From SZAS-7 sp964514655 (GTDB taxonomy: Bacteria > Chlamydiota > Chlamydiia > Chlamydiales > FEN-1388), in NCBI GenBank assembly GCA_964514655.1, contig CAZEQY010000006.1, forward strand, positions 1 through 64,000: 64,000 nt of DNA, read 5' to 3'. The notes beneath the pieces are model-generated. The model worked only from the letters and a program-made list of their open reading frames with translations, had not been told where the DNA came from and ran no database searches. Position numbers and translations under genes: made by a program. Of this stretch, positions 7,036-14,928 are shown piece by piece (the stretch's first letter is position 1; every line of letters starts with the position of its first letter).

Positions 7036-8564
7036 ATGGGATATGGTGTGAACATGACATTGACAATTATCCCATGTAAGCAAAGCGTTTTGCCAGAAGA
7101 TGAACTTTTTCTTCAATTTGGCAACTTAGCGTTAAAGAAAGCAAAAACGCTTGACTCACATAAGGAGCGCTCTTGCAGTCTGCTCTTTCCTGGGGATGCA
7201 GCACGACGTCTAAAAACAGAGCAGCTTATGGCTAAGAGCTTACCACTTCTTGAGAAGTGTAAGCAGTATCTACAGCTTTCTTTGAGGCGGGTTTTTGATA
7301 TTATGCTCTATGCACAAGCCGTTCGAGATATTCCTAGCTATCTTAAAAAGGGAGTTCTTCGTAGGACTCTGTTTGTTGATAAAGAAGAATTTTATATTGT
7401 GTTAAAGTCAAAGGGAGGGTGGGTAACAGAGGGTGATAGGTCTCGCCTCACATTGGCCATTCGGGTGCCGTTTAAAGAGAGCAAAGAGGCTTCTTTAGTG
7501 TATCAACTTGTAAACCGCGACTCATACAGGCGCCTTTCGGCCGCTGAACTTTTTGTAAGAAATCGCTTTTCTGAAAGTGCCTGTGCAAACAGGTATAAAG
7601 CTCTGTGTCCTCGTCTAGTTGCGGCCTTTTCCTATGTGAAACACAAAGAGGGCGCAAGATTTGAAAAGGCGGCGGCTTTTGTAGAGATAAAAGGGTGCTT
7701 ATCCGGCTTTAACCCACGTAATGATCAGTTAGACTTATCGCAATATTATCTAGTTAACTATGTAGCAAAAGGTGATGCAGATTCAGTGCACTATATAGTT
7801 GAGCATCTTAAAAAGGAAGCTAGCTACTGTGATTATTCCTCTGCCTTTAAAACAGCAGTATTTCATAAACGATATGATATCATACTCATTTTGCTCCAAA
7901 AAAACATTATAACTGACGATAAAACGCTCTTAGAAGCACTGCCGAAAACGTTTTCAGTGCTGAGGAAAAAGCGGTAACACGGGCGCTTATCAACAGTTGC
8001 ACAAATAAAGATGAAGCAGTAGGGGCCGCATATCTAGTAGCTGCGGCTTGCAGCATGGAACAGGTGCAATTTGTGTTAGGCTTAGGTCATATATCCCAAG
8101 AGGATCATATTAAAGCGCTTGCGGCGGCAAAAGATATACAAGTGGTTGCATTCATAGCCAGCCAGATTATCGATATCCATCTGCACGGCAACGAGGCATT
8201 TGAGCACGCAGTTTTCCGTCAAAATTGGGAAAAAGTGTATTATTTAGTGAGACAGGGAGTAGATGTAAACTACAATGAAGATGATGATGGCTATACAGCG
8301 CTTTATTATGCGGCCCATGCTGGAGCAGAAGACGCCGTAAGACAACTCTTAGAGCTAGGAGCTGATCCAACAATTCCAACTGAAGATGGGCATAGACCCA
8401 TCTACTGGGCAGCAAAGCGCGGGCATGACAAAGTTGTTGCCCTGCTACTTGGACGAAGCCAAAACAGGCAGGAAGATGAACAAATCGTTGCCTCTGCCAA
8501 AAGCGACGCTTCTTCTAAGGAAGATTCTGACGCCGATTCCTCAAGTGATGGAATCTACACGTGA
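7036..8564 (+). pseudogene. Ankyrin-repeat protein split by a frameshift
   Basis: Two reading frames make one protein. The first part (to the TAA at 7977) ends in helical repeats (DLSQYYLVNYVAKGDADSV, then DIILILLQK). The second part, in the -1 frame, is open from about 7924 through 8564 and carries ankyrin repeats (DGYTALYYAAHAGAEDAV, DGHRPIYWAAKRGHDKVV) and an acidic Ser-rich tail. A single -1 shift between 7924 and 7974 restores about 509 codons. A G-AAA-AAG run at 7964-7971, right before the stop, could be slippery, or this is a recent mutation or sequencing error. The start is uncertain (ATG 7036 or 7054, neither with a good ribosome site). Presumed host-directed protein. Confidence 0.65.
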
Positions 8565-8580
8565 AAGGCCCGGCCCCCGA

Positions 8581-9162
8581 TCACTTTATATTGTGCCCCC
8601 GGAAGGTGCTGGGTAGGTACTTGTTCTTCCTATTCCTTTTAAATATAGCCAATCGCTTTTTTTCAGCGAAGCTGAGTTTAGCATAAGATGCGATACCTAA
8701 CTCGTCATATCCAAGATGTATCAGTTGTACAACGGCCTCGCTTCTAACGTTGTGTTTTTGGCTTAATTCCTTGGCGGTAACACTAACCCCGTTGATTTTT
8801 AGACTCTGACTCTTGTTTTTTGCTTGGGTGGAGCTTGTGCCCCATCGGACGTTAGAAGGATCATAATTTTTGTTAGGGTCAATACGATCGAGGCTATGCT
8901 TAGGGGATGGTCTTGGGCCAATTGCTGCGGTTAAGCTCTTCTCAAATCCTGCGTATGTTTTCCACTCATCGCATACTTGAATTCCTTTACGACCATAATT
9001 GGGGAAGTCTTTATCTCTCGGATTTGTGCATCGTCTAATCATGCTTCGCCATAGACTGAATAGGGGTGCTCTCTTTTGTCGCACCAAGGTGGTATTTAAA
9101 ATTTCAGAAATTATCTGATCGAAGGTCAACAGCTGCTTTTTTTTGCGGATCATCCCAAACAT
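8581..9162 (-). CDS. Phage-type HNH/AP2-like endonuclease family protein, probably N-terminally truncated
   Basis: A 193-aa protein. The central pattern FSLWRSMIRRCTNP...YGRKGIQVCDEW...HSLDRIDPNKNYDPSNVRW is a signature of a phage and mobile-DNA family usually annotated as HNH/homing-endonuclease-like. The C-terminal part resembles a small HTH (TAKELSQKHNVRSEAV). The frame stays open without a start upstream of the ATG to a stop at 9325-9327 and still encodes plausible sequence there, so the original N-terminus may be lost. Its last codons contain the recurrent 14-bp motif (8625-8638). Likely remnant of mobile DNA. Confidence 0.6.
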   Translation of the reverse strand: MFGMIRKKKQLLTFDQIISEILNTTLVRQKRAPLFSLWRSMIRRCTNPRDKDFPNYGRKGIQVCDEWKTYAGFEKSLTAAIGPRPSPKHSLDRIDPNKNYDPSNVRWGTSSTQAKNKSQSLKINGVSVTAKELSQKHNVRSEAVVQLIHLGYDELGIASYAKLSFAEKKRLAIFKRNRKNKYLPSTFRGHNIK

Positions 9163-9288
9163 GCTTTTTTGATAATGGTCAAGTTTGCCATATGCTCTGA
9201 TTTGGTCAGGCGTTGCAATTTCTAAAAGTAGCTTAATTGTTTTCGGTTTGCTCTTGATTTCCTTTTCTATTTTCTTGGAGGTTATTGG

Positions 9289-9455
9289 ATGTTGCCGAGT
9301 AAAGCCATTGACGAAGATGGCACCCTAAACGAACGCAAAAATCCTACTGCGAAATACCCTATTTCACAAAAGCTTTTACCCAAGAATTAGAATGTATCAA
9401 AGACGAGCTCGAATCCACCCTGGCTCTTCTTTATCAAAAGATGTTAGAAAAATAG
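9289..9455 (+). pseudogene. Small frameshifted gene of unknown function
   Basis: GGAGG lies 7 nt before ATG 9289. The frame gives MLPSKAIDEDGTLNERKN and stops at 9390. The -1 or +2 neighbour frame continues with FTKAFTQELECIKDELES and LALLYQKMLEK to a TAG at 9455. A single shift near 9345-9360 would give a protein of about 55 residues with a helical C-terminus. It overlaps the open extension of the opposite-strand gene, so at most one of the two is real. Unrecognised family. Confidence 0.35.
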
Positions 9456-9494
9456 CCAAATTTTCATAAATTTGACCAATCGAATGGCCAAATA

Positions 9495-9523
9495 TTGCTA
9501 AAAATGGCCATTTTTAGTATAAT
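9495..9523 (+). promoter_or_regulatory. Promoter with flanking TGGCCA boxes
   Basis: TTGCTA (9495-9500), 17-bp spacer, TATAAT (9518-9523), 25 bp before the ATPase start. The octamer AATGGCCA occurs at 9483-9490 and 9503-9510, exactly 20 bp apart, flanking the -35 box, which suggests a repressor or activator site. Confidence 0.65.
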
Positions 9524-9548
9524 TCAGGATATTAGAGGAGGAAGTAGT

Positions 9549-10676
9549 ATGTATATTCCCCAGACCGAATTAGAACGACTTCGCAAGCTGGCAGTACCCG
9601 AAAAAGTAGTCGTTGTTTATGGGCCAAGAAGAGTTGGTAAAACAACATTGTTAAAGAAATATTTAGAAAACGAGCAGAATTACTTATTTGTTTCGGGCGA
9701 AGATATTTTTATTAGAGAGTTTCTCTCAAGCTGTTCTATCGAAAAGTTAAAGGCATTTATTGGTGATAAGCAGCTACTTGTTGTTGATGAAGCGCAATTT
9801 ATTCCTGACATTGGCCTGAATCTCAAACTTATCGTCGATCATCTTCCCCATGTAAAAGTTATAGCGACAGGATCATCTACTTTTGATCTTGCAAAACAGG
9901 TTGGAGAGCCGCTCACGGGGCGTAAAAACGTAATTAAGATGTACCCCATCTCTCAAATAGAGCTTAATCAGTTTGAAAATGTAGCTCAGATAAAGGCAAA
10001 TCTTGACTCGCGTTTGATCTACGGGTCCTATCCAGAAGTTATTACGTCAAAAAGCCCACAAGAAAAACAAGACTATTTACATGAACTTGTATCCTCATAT
10101 CTTCTTAAAGACATTTTGGCGTTTGAAGGAATTCTTAAATCTAAAAAGCTATTCGATCTACTGACACTTCTTGCCTTTCAGGTGGGTAAAGAAGTATCGT
10201 ATCATGAATTGGCGACGCAACTTGGCATAAGCAAGGGCACTGTTGACAAGTACTTGGATCTTTTAGAACAGGTCTTTGTGCTTGTAAATATTCGCGGATT
10301 TAGCCGCAACTTGCGAAAAGAGGTTACAAAGACGTCTCGCTACTATTTTTATGACACAGGTATTAGAAATACTATAATTAATAATTTTAATTCCTTGCAT
10401 CTGCGCAATGATATAGGGGAGCTTTGGGAAAACTATTTAGTGATGGAACGGCTGAAACTGCAGCAATACAAATTGCTAAAGTCAAATAATTACTTTTGGC
10501 GCACCTATGATCAAAAGGAATTAGATTGGATAGAAGAACGAGATGGAAAACTGTACAGTTACGAATTTACCTGGGGCCAAGCAAAAACAAAACCCCCAAA
10601 GCTCTGGAGTGAGTCATACCCTGAAAGCCACTACGAGTGCATCTGGCCAGAGAATTATCTTTCTTTTATAAGTTAA
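9549..10676 (+). CDS. AAA ATPase with DUF4143 domain (COG1373)
   Basis: A 375-aa protein of the AAA_14 + DUF4143 family. The Walker A box is GPRRVGKTT (about residues 26-34), Walker B is LLVVDEAQF, and a sensor-like ATGSSTFDL follows. Then come YGSYPEV and a winged-helix segment (SYHELATQLGISKGTVDKYL), and the restriction-endonuclease-like C-terminus with ELDWIEE and YSYEFTW. Such proteins are widespread orphan ATPases of unclear role, often in accessory DNA and sometimes linked to defence or mobile DNA. ATG 9549 is set by AGGAGG 8 nt upstream; an upstream in-frame TTG falls on the -35 box. Confidence 0.88.
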   Translation: MYIPQTELERLRKLAVPEKVVVVYGPRRVGKTTLLKKYLENEQNYLFVSGEDIFIREFLSSCSIEKLKAFIGDKQLLVVDEAQFIPDIGLNLKLIVDHLPHVKVIATGSSTFDLAKQVGEPLTGRKNVIKMYPISQIELNQFENVAQIKANLDSRLIYGSYPEVITSKSPQEKQDYLHELVSSYLLKDILAFEGILKSKKLFDLLTLLAFQVGKEVSYHELATQLGISKGTVDKYLDLLEQVFVLVNIRGFSRNLRKEVTKTSRYYFYDTGIRNTIINNFNSLHLRNDIGELWENYLVMERLKLQQYKLLKSNNYFWRTYDQKELDWIEERDGKLYSYEFTWGQAKTKPPKLWSESYPESHYECIWPENYLSFIS

Positions 10677-10805
10677 TTGGCTATTTAAACGCAAGAAGTT
10701 GCAGGATCGGTGGTTCTTCAATACCAATTTTATTATAAATTATAAAAACTGACATATAAGCTGTAGTATGATATAGTTTCATATAAATTAATTCATGGAA
10801 TGTGC

Positions 10806-12695
10806 ATGGTTTCTTTTGATGATATGTCGGATTTAGCACTGAACCAGCTTTTAGGTTATTTAAGCCCCAAAGAGCTAGGTGAATTTACTCGAACTTCTAA
10901 GGCGAATTATGAATTGGTTTATGGGAGGTGTTGGAGGTTACTATCTAAACTGAACCGCACTGCCTTTTTGCTAGGTAAGCTTCTGCCGGAACGGATAGGC
11001 TTATCACGATCCGCTCTTGCTGAGAGAGCGTTTCAGTTAGTTTCACTGTCGGATGGTGCCTCACGAAGAGAAGCGTTCCTAAATATGGCTGTAGTGCTAC
11101 CAAAGGATAAGGCAATTTCCTATCTTGAAAAGGCATTTGAAGAGGCTGCTGGTCGCAAGAAGAATGCCGCTTATGACCAGTGGCAGCTTGTAAAAACGCT
11201 ACACCCCTTACATCCAGAATCTGCACGAGTGCTTGCGCAAAGAATCGGGGACAACTACTATAAAACGGTCGCTCTCATAGAGTTTGAGAAAAACCACGCT
11301 GCAGCTCTTGAATCTGCTAAAACAATCAAAAACGCAGGCGATAGGGATGATGCATATCGGGAAATTGCTGAATGTTTTTCAGACAGTGTGGCTATTGGAG
11401 CAATCGAAGATTTAGAAAAGAGAGCAGATGCGTATAGAGCAATGGCAAAAAGAAAAAGCGCATCTCATCCTGAGGAAGCTACTGCTCTTATTCTTCAGGC
11501 ATGCGAAGTGGCAAGGAATCTGACAAGTGAAAAGAGTTATGCGAAAAATCAAATTCTCCTAGAAGCTGTACGGCTACTTGCAAAGCTCGGTCCAGAAAAA
11601 ATAAAGCCGATTCTTCCGCTTTGTAAACTCGCGTGTTCTGAAAATTATGAGTTTGGTGATAAATTTCGCTCTCAGCTTGTGCAGGCATTACAATCAGTTG
11701 ATGTTGCAATGGCAGAAGAAATTGCTCTTTCAGGAGAACCTAAATACACCTATGCCAGTAAGGCGTTTTGGCGCCTGATCTCTATTCATAAGGCATGCTA
11801 CAAAACCGATCCAGTAAAAGCAAATCAACTCTTGGATTCTGCTACTCAGCTAATCGAAAAAATGCAAATACCATATGACCGGGTACGTGCCGAGATCACG
11901 GTTGCCCAGGCACATCTATTAAGAAACGATCATCAAAGCGCAATGTGTTATATAGAACGTGCAAGAAAAAGTGCTCATACTTGCTCTTCAGATCTGGAAA
12001 CATGCGTAGGCTTAGCATATGTTGCCTCTACTCTTTTCCTGATTGACCGACTAGAAGCCTATGCTGTTGCACGTGAATTGGTGCAACTCTTTACTTCAAA
12101 GAAAAGATACGTACTTGAGGGACGAAATGAGGAGGATGAAGAGTTACTGCGGGTTGTAAACCACAACTTTCCAGCACATGCAATAACACTACTTGAGCAT
12201 ATAAAAAGTTGTTTTAATTCTGTTAATGACATTGGGGGGCTCTATACGTTAGCTTCATCTATAGGCAGAGGCGATTCTACTGTGGAGGTGATATGTGCTC
12301 TTATTGACAGCCAAAAAGATGGATACACTGCCCGAGCGAACGTTATCGTCGCTAAGAAAATACATAAGATAAGCCCCGAAAAGGCGATGGCTCTTACGAA
12401 ATTGGCAATTAAGAAGGCGGGAAACAATGCCTCAGATCTCGTTCATATAGCAGAGCAAATTGCTCTTCTTTATCCCCGTATCGCTGCCAGGCTCTATCTT
12501 GACGTCTATGAACTAAATAAAAATTCTTATATGCTGGTAGAAAGTGCTAGGCTTATTCCCGAACGCGCGCTTGATCTTCTCAACCTAGTAGTTGAAAACC
12601 CCAAAGTTTCAAATGAAGAAGCAAGTGGAGTTATCATGACACTAGCAAATCTTCCTCCCGAGGACCCCTCGTCGGAGGATCAAGGTCAAGATTAG
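10806..12695 (+). CDS. F-box-like protein with long helical (TPR/HEAT-like) repeat region
   Basis: A 629-aa protein. The first 45 residues (SFDDMSDLALNQLLGYLSPKE...FTRTSKANYELV) read as an F-box: hydrophobic L-x-x-L-L pattern, Y-L-S-P-K-E-L turn, then a second helix. The rest is all-helical with loose repeats of about 35 residues rich in Ala/Glu/Leu, each with an E-K-A or A-R-x-L element, like a TPR/solenoid substrate receptor. F-boxes bind eukaryotic Skp1, so the protein probably recruits host SCF ubiquitin ligase after secretion. No signal peptide is seen, in line with type III or IV secretion. ATG 10806 (GGAA 5 nt upstream) or 10800. Confidence 0.7.
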   Translation: MVSFDDMSDLALNQLLGYLSPKELGEFTRTSKANYELVYGRCWRLLSKLNRTAFLLGKLLPERIGLSRSALAERAFQLVSLSDGASRREAFLNMAVVLPKDKAISYLEKAFEEAAGRKKNAAYDQWQLVKTLHPLHPESARVLAQRIGDNYYKTVALIEFEKNHAAALESAKTIKNAGDRDDAYREIAECFSDSVAIGAIEDLEKRADAYRAMAKRKSASHPEEATALILQACEVARNLTSEKSYAKNQILLEAVRLLAKLGPEKIKPILPLCKLACSENYEFGDKFRSQLVQALQSVDVAMAEEIALSGEPKYTYASKAFWRLISIHKACYKTDPVKANQLLDSATQLIEKMQIPYDRVRAEITVAQAHLLRNDHQSAMCYIERARKSAHTCSSDLETCVGLAYVASTLFLIDRLEAYAVARELVQLFTSKKRYVLEGRNEEDEELLRVVNHNFPAHAITLLEHIKSCFNSVNDIGGLYTLASSIGRGDSTVEVICALIDSQKDGYTARANVIVAKKIHKISPEKAMALTKLAIKKAGNNASDLVHIAEQIALLYPRIAARLYLDVYELNKNSYMLVESARLIPERALDLLNLVVENPKVSNEEASGVIMTLANLPPEDPSSEDQGQD

Positions 12696-12754
12696 TGATA
12701 AAATTCGTCCCTGGCGTACACTGATGAGTGGATAGAGCTCACGTTAGGACAAGC

Positions 12755-12862
12755 ATGATATACGACTTTTTCCTCTTCTTTCTAGGCCTTATCACCGGAT
12801 TTGTCGGAACGAGTACTGGCAGTACCGCTTTTGTAACAGTACCTGTACTTGTGCAGATATAG
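12755..12862 (+). pseudogene. Fragment of a TauE/SafE-type membrane permease
   Basis: Thirty-five codons (MIYDFFLFFLGLITGFVG then STAFVTVPVLVQI) match the first membrane segment of the TauE/SafE sulfite-exporter family. A stop follows; shifting one base continues briefly with GLA, but the sequence then runs into the 3' end of hemH. Only a decayed 5' fragment remains. Confidence 0.55.
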
Positions 12863-12871
12863 GTCTTGCCA

Positions 12872-13912
12872 TTAGAGATGGGCAGCTATCAGTTCACAAT
12901 GAGGAGGCTCTTTTTGAGATTGTGGTTGGTCGCGGATAAGTTGTGATAGAGCGTCTACCCATGCAGGGTGCGTGTTTAGGCTTGGTACAAGATCAAGCGT
13001 TTTGCCGCCCTGCATCAAAAATTCTTCGCGGTACTCCATGCCAATCTCGTAGAGGGTTTCAAGGCAGTCAGCAACAAATGATGGGGCAAAGACTAAAAGA
13101 CGTTTGTCGCCAAGTTTTGAGCGTTCTTTAATGACTCCGTTTGTATACGGCTTAAGCCAGCGATCAACGCCAAGGCGCGACTGGTAGGCTATTGTGTAGC
13201 GTTCAATTTGCAGCCTCTTTACAAGTTCTTGAGCAAGGTATGTACACTGGGCGGGATAGCAGTAAGCATTTTCTTGGTGCAGGCTGCTGCAGCAGTTTCG
13301 CTTTAAGCAGCATGTCAGGCCTTGCTTTTGGATGTGCTTGACGGGTAATCCATGAAAGCTAAAGATCACATGGTCATACGACTGTATATCAAACTCTTTA
13401 GCGCGCTCAACCCAGGCATTAATAAATGGCTCATGGTTTGAAAAAGGTCCTAAAATGCGCATTTCGGGGATAATCTGCCAAGATGATACAACGCGCATAA
13501 CTTCTTGAATGGTAGAGCCTGATGTTGCAGATGCATACTGCGGAAAAAGTGGCACTACAATAATTCCAAGACAGCCTTTAAGTTGCTTTAGGCCCTCTTC
13601 TATAGATGGGCGAGAGTAGCTTAAACCAAGAGCTACTTTGCAGTCTAAAGAGGAAGCGAGCATATCTCGCAGCTCACTTGCATGTCTCATAAGGGGGGAG
13701 CCATCTTGTGTCCATATCTTGGCATAGGCCCGAGCTGACTTTTTGTATCTAAAGGGTACGATAAGCCATTTTACGAGTATCTCTCTCAGCCAAAATGGTA
13801 GGTCCAAAACGCGCCCATCCATGAGAAATTCTTTGAGGTATTTACGTACTGCAGCCGGCTCACAGGAGAGCGGCGTGCCCGTATTGAGCAATAGAACACC
13901 AATAGTCTTCAT
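12872..13912 (-). CDS. hemH: Ferrochelatase
   Basis: A 346-aa ferrochelatase, normal length. It inserts Fe2+ into protoporphyrin IX (or coproporphyrin) as the last step of heme synthesis. Visible signatures are LLLNTGTP at the N-terminus, PLFPQYASATSGS, the catalytic histidine in FSFHGLPVKH, and the conserved glutamate in FVADCLETLYEIGMEYR. A Cys-rich insert (CCLKRNCCSSLHQ...CYPAQC) is present after the His motif, as in many bacterial enzymes with extra cysteines. ATG 13912 has no clear Shine-Dalgarno. Together with hemB (44850) it shows the organism makes heme. A mobile element lies directly upstream, which may have changed its promoter. Confidence 0.95.
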   Translation of the reverse strand: MKTIGVLLLNTGTPLSCEPAAVRKYLKEFLMDGRVLDLPFWLREILVKWLIVPFRYKKSARAYAKIWTQDGSPLMRHASELRDMLASSLDCKVALGLSYSRPSIEEGLKQLKGCLGIIVVPLFPQYASATSGSTIQEVMRVVSSWQIIPEMRILGPFSNHEPFINAWVERAKEFDIQSYDHVIFSFHGLPVKHIQKQGLTCCLKRNCCSSLHQENAYCYPAQCTYLAQELVKRLQIERYTIAYQSRLGVDRWLKPYTNGVIKERSKLGDKRLLVFAPSFVADCLETLYEIGMEYREEFLMQGGKTLDLVPSLNTHPAWVDALSQLIRDQPQSQKEPPHCELIAAHL

Positions 13913-13979
13913 TAAGGCTGGCCTAGAGGTTGAGTTATTGGCTTTTTCAGAGTTATACCTACTGTCATAAATTATCCTT

Positions 13980-14012
13980 CGTGCCCGTCCCCGTGTGCGT
14001 GCCCGTGCCCGC
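13980..14012 (+). repeat. Left inverted hexamer repeat of the S23-like element
   Basis: Units in order: GTGCCC, GTCCCC, GTGTGC, GTGCCC, GTGCCC, then GC, preceded by TTC. Followed directly by TTAATTTC. Confidence 0.85.
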
Positions 14013-14018
14013 TTAATT

Positions 14019-14375
14019 TCAGCATTCCGCTTTTTGTGCCATCTTAGTCAACATGGCCACTATGCGCATCAATAATTCTCGACCTTTTATAAAAAGTCCC
14101 TCAGTTATCATTCCAAGGCTCTTGCATATATCAAAAATTCCGGCACATTCTGTTGCTGAGCGCTTGGCCATGCGATAAAATCGACTTTTCTCGCTACCAG
14201 AGTATTCTCCTGCTCCCTCTGCTATATTCAGCGAGATCGAGGCTCCCGCTCTCAAAAGCTGATCTGCAAGATAGGCTCTGCCTCGTGGAAACTGTTCCAC
14301 AATGTTGTCCACAAGAACCACAAATTCTATCGCGGCTTTATATACATCTAATCTTTCATGGTCGAAAATATGCAT
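14019..14375 (-). CDS. Four-helix bundle protein, S23/23S rRNA intervening-sequence family
   Basis: A 118-aa protein matching the four-helix-bundle family (TIGR02436). It has the LDVYKAAIEFV first helix, the FPRGRAYLADQLLRAGASISLNIAEGAGE hallmark (here read in two pieces, residues about 30-58), and the RFYRMAKRSATE helix. Members are encoded in intervening sequences of 23S rRNA or as stand-alone genes, and related Avd proteins bind RNA in diversity-generating retroelements. Their own role is unclear. It is the only gene between the inverted hexamer repeats, so it is the candidate mobility factor of the element, or a passenger. No strong ribosome site. Confidence 0.85.
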   Translation of the reverse strand: MHIFDHERLDVYKAAIEFVVLVDNIVEQFPRGRAYLADQLLRAGASISLNIAEGAGEYSGSEKSRFYRMAKRSATECAGIFDICKSLGMITEGLFIKGRELLMRIVAMLTKMAQKAEC

Positions 14376-14470
14376 AAATTGAGCATACCATTAGGCGAGC
14401 GTTGCACACAACTTGAAACTAACTGGCTACAGATTCGCTCCTTAGGGGCTCGCGTGGAATGGATGAAAAA

Positions 14471-14503
14471 GCGGGCACGGGCACGGGCACGCACACGGGC
14501 ACG
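14471..14503 (+). repeat. Right inverted hexamer repeat of the S23-like element
   Basis: The reverse complement reads GTGCCC, GTGTGC, GTGCCC, GTGCCC, GTGCCC, GC. It differs from the left end by unit order and one base, as expected from slippage or unit exchange. Followed by AAAGATATG. Confidence 0.85.
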
Positions 14504-14523
14504 AAAGATATGTATGACACCCA

Positions 14524-14925
14524 TTAAGGCTGGCCAGGCTGAGTTTGTGGGATAGCTTCAGCTGGCGCTGGGGTTGCGGGAGCTGGAGTTTTGGGGGATA
14601 GGCGGTCGTTTTGGACGCGTGCTTCGGCAGCTTTTTCTGAGTCTTGGGCATTGTCCATACGTCTTTGCTGCATCTTTTCTTCTTCTTTTCGTGCCTGCTC
14701 TCTTTGATCTGCCATCTTTTGTTCCTGCAGGCGTATCTGGCGCCGGCGCTCTGCTGCCTGCTGTTCGTCTTGTTGCACTTGATAGCGGCGAATGTCGTAT
14801 TGACGCTGCTGTCGACGGATGTCATCGCGCCTATTTTGTGCACTATCGGCAACAGTATTTTCATCGTCCGCTGAAAGCGTAGAGAGTAGCAATACGCCAA
14901 GAAATAGAAGGTGTTTTCTCTTCAT
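14524..14925 (-). CDS. Secreted coiled-coil protein, Arg/Gln/Glu-rich
   Basis: A 133-aa protein with a clear signal peptide (MKRKHLLFLGVLLLSTLSA). Residues 30-105 are almost all Arg, Gln, Glu, Lys and Ala with heptad-like spacing, a predicted coiled coil. The last 30 residues are Pro/Ala-rich (TPAPATPAPAEAIP), typical of a periplasmic or surface spacer. It starts 3 nt after the LRR gene stop with AGGGTG just upstream, so the two form an operon. No family recognised. Confidence 0.7.
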   Translation of the reverse strand: MKRKHLLFLGVLLLSTLSADDENTVADSAQNRRDDIRRQQRQYDIRRYQVQQDEQQAAERRRQIRLQEQKMADQREQARKEEEKMQQRRMDNAQDSEKAAEARVQNDRLSPKTPAPATPAPAEAIPQTQPGQP

Positions 14926-14928
14926 ATA

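Larger units (their letters stand above)
13978..14505. mobile_element. Four-helix-bundle (S23-like) element bounded by inverted GTGCCC hexamer repeats
   Basis: The left repeat (13980-14012, 33 bp) and right repeat (14471-14503, 33 bp) are inverted copies built of GTGCCC units with variants GTGTGC and GTCCCC. Both outer ends read TTCGTGCCC inwards. Between them lies only the gene at 14019-14375 and about 95 bp of leader. A second copy of the same ends without any gene is at 50993-51074. The layout is that of a small mobile element: terminal inverted repeats plus one gene. No conventional transposase is present. Confidence 0.7.

Noticed and set aside
13980..14503. Hexamer arrays considered as a CRISPR or tandem-repeat array.
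   Set aside because: Units are contiguous, 6 bp long and inverted at two ends without spacers, so they fit terminal repeats.
13910..14535. A 14-bp direct repeat (CATTAAGGCTGGCC) at 13910-13923 and 14522-14535 flanking the S23-like element, which could pass for a target duplication.
   Set aside because: The copies lie 55 and 18 bp outside the inverted repeats and within gene ends; pairs of identical 14-mers are expected by chance in 64 kb.
14574..14882. Long plus-strand frames opposite the coiled-coil and LRR genes.
   Set aside because: They mirror the biased codon use of the real minus-strand genes; no ribosome sites or recognisable domains.
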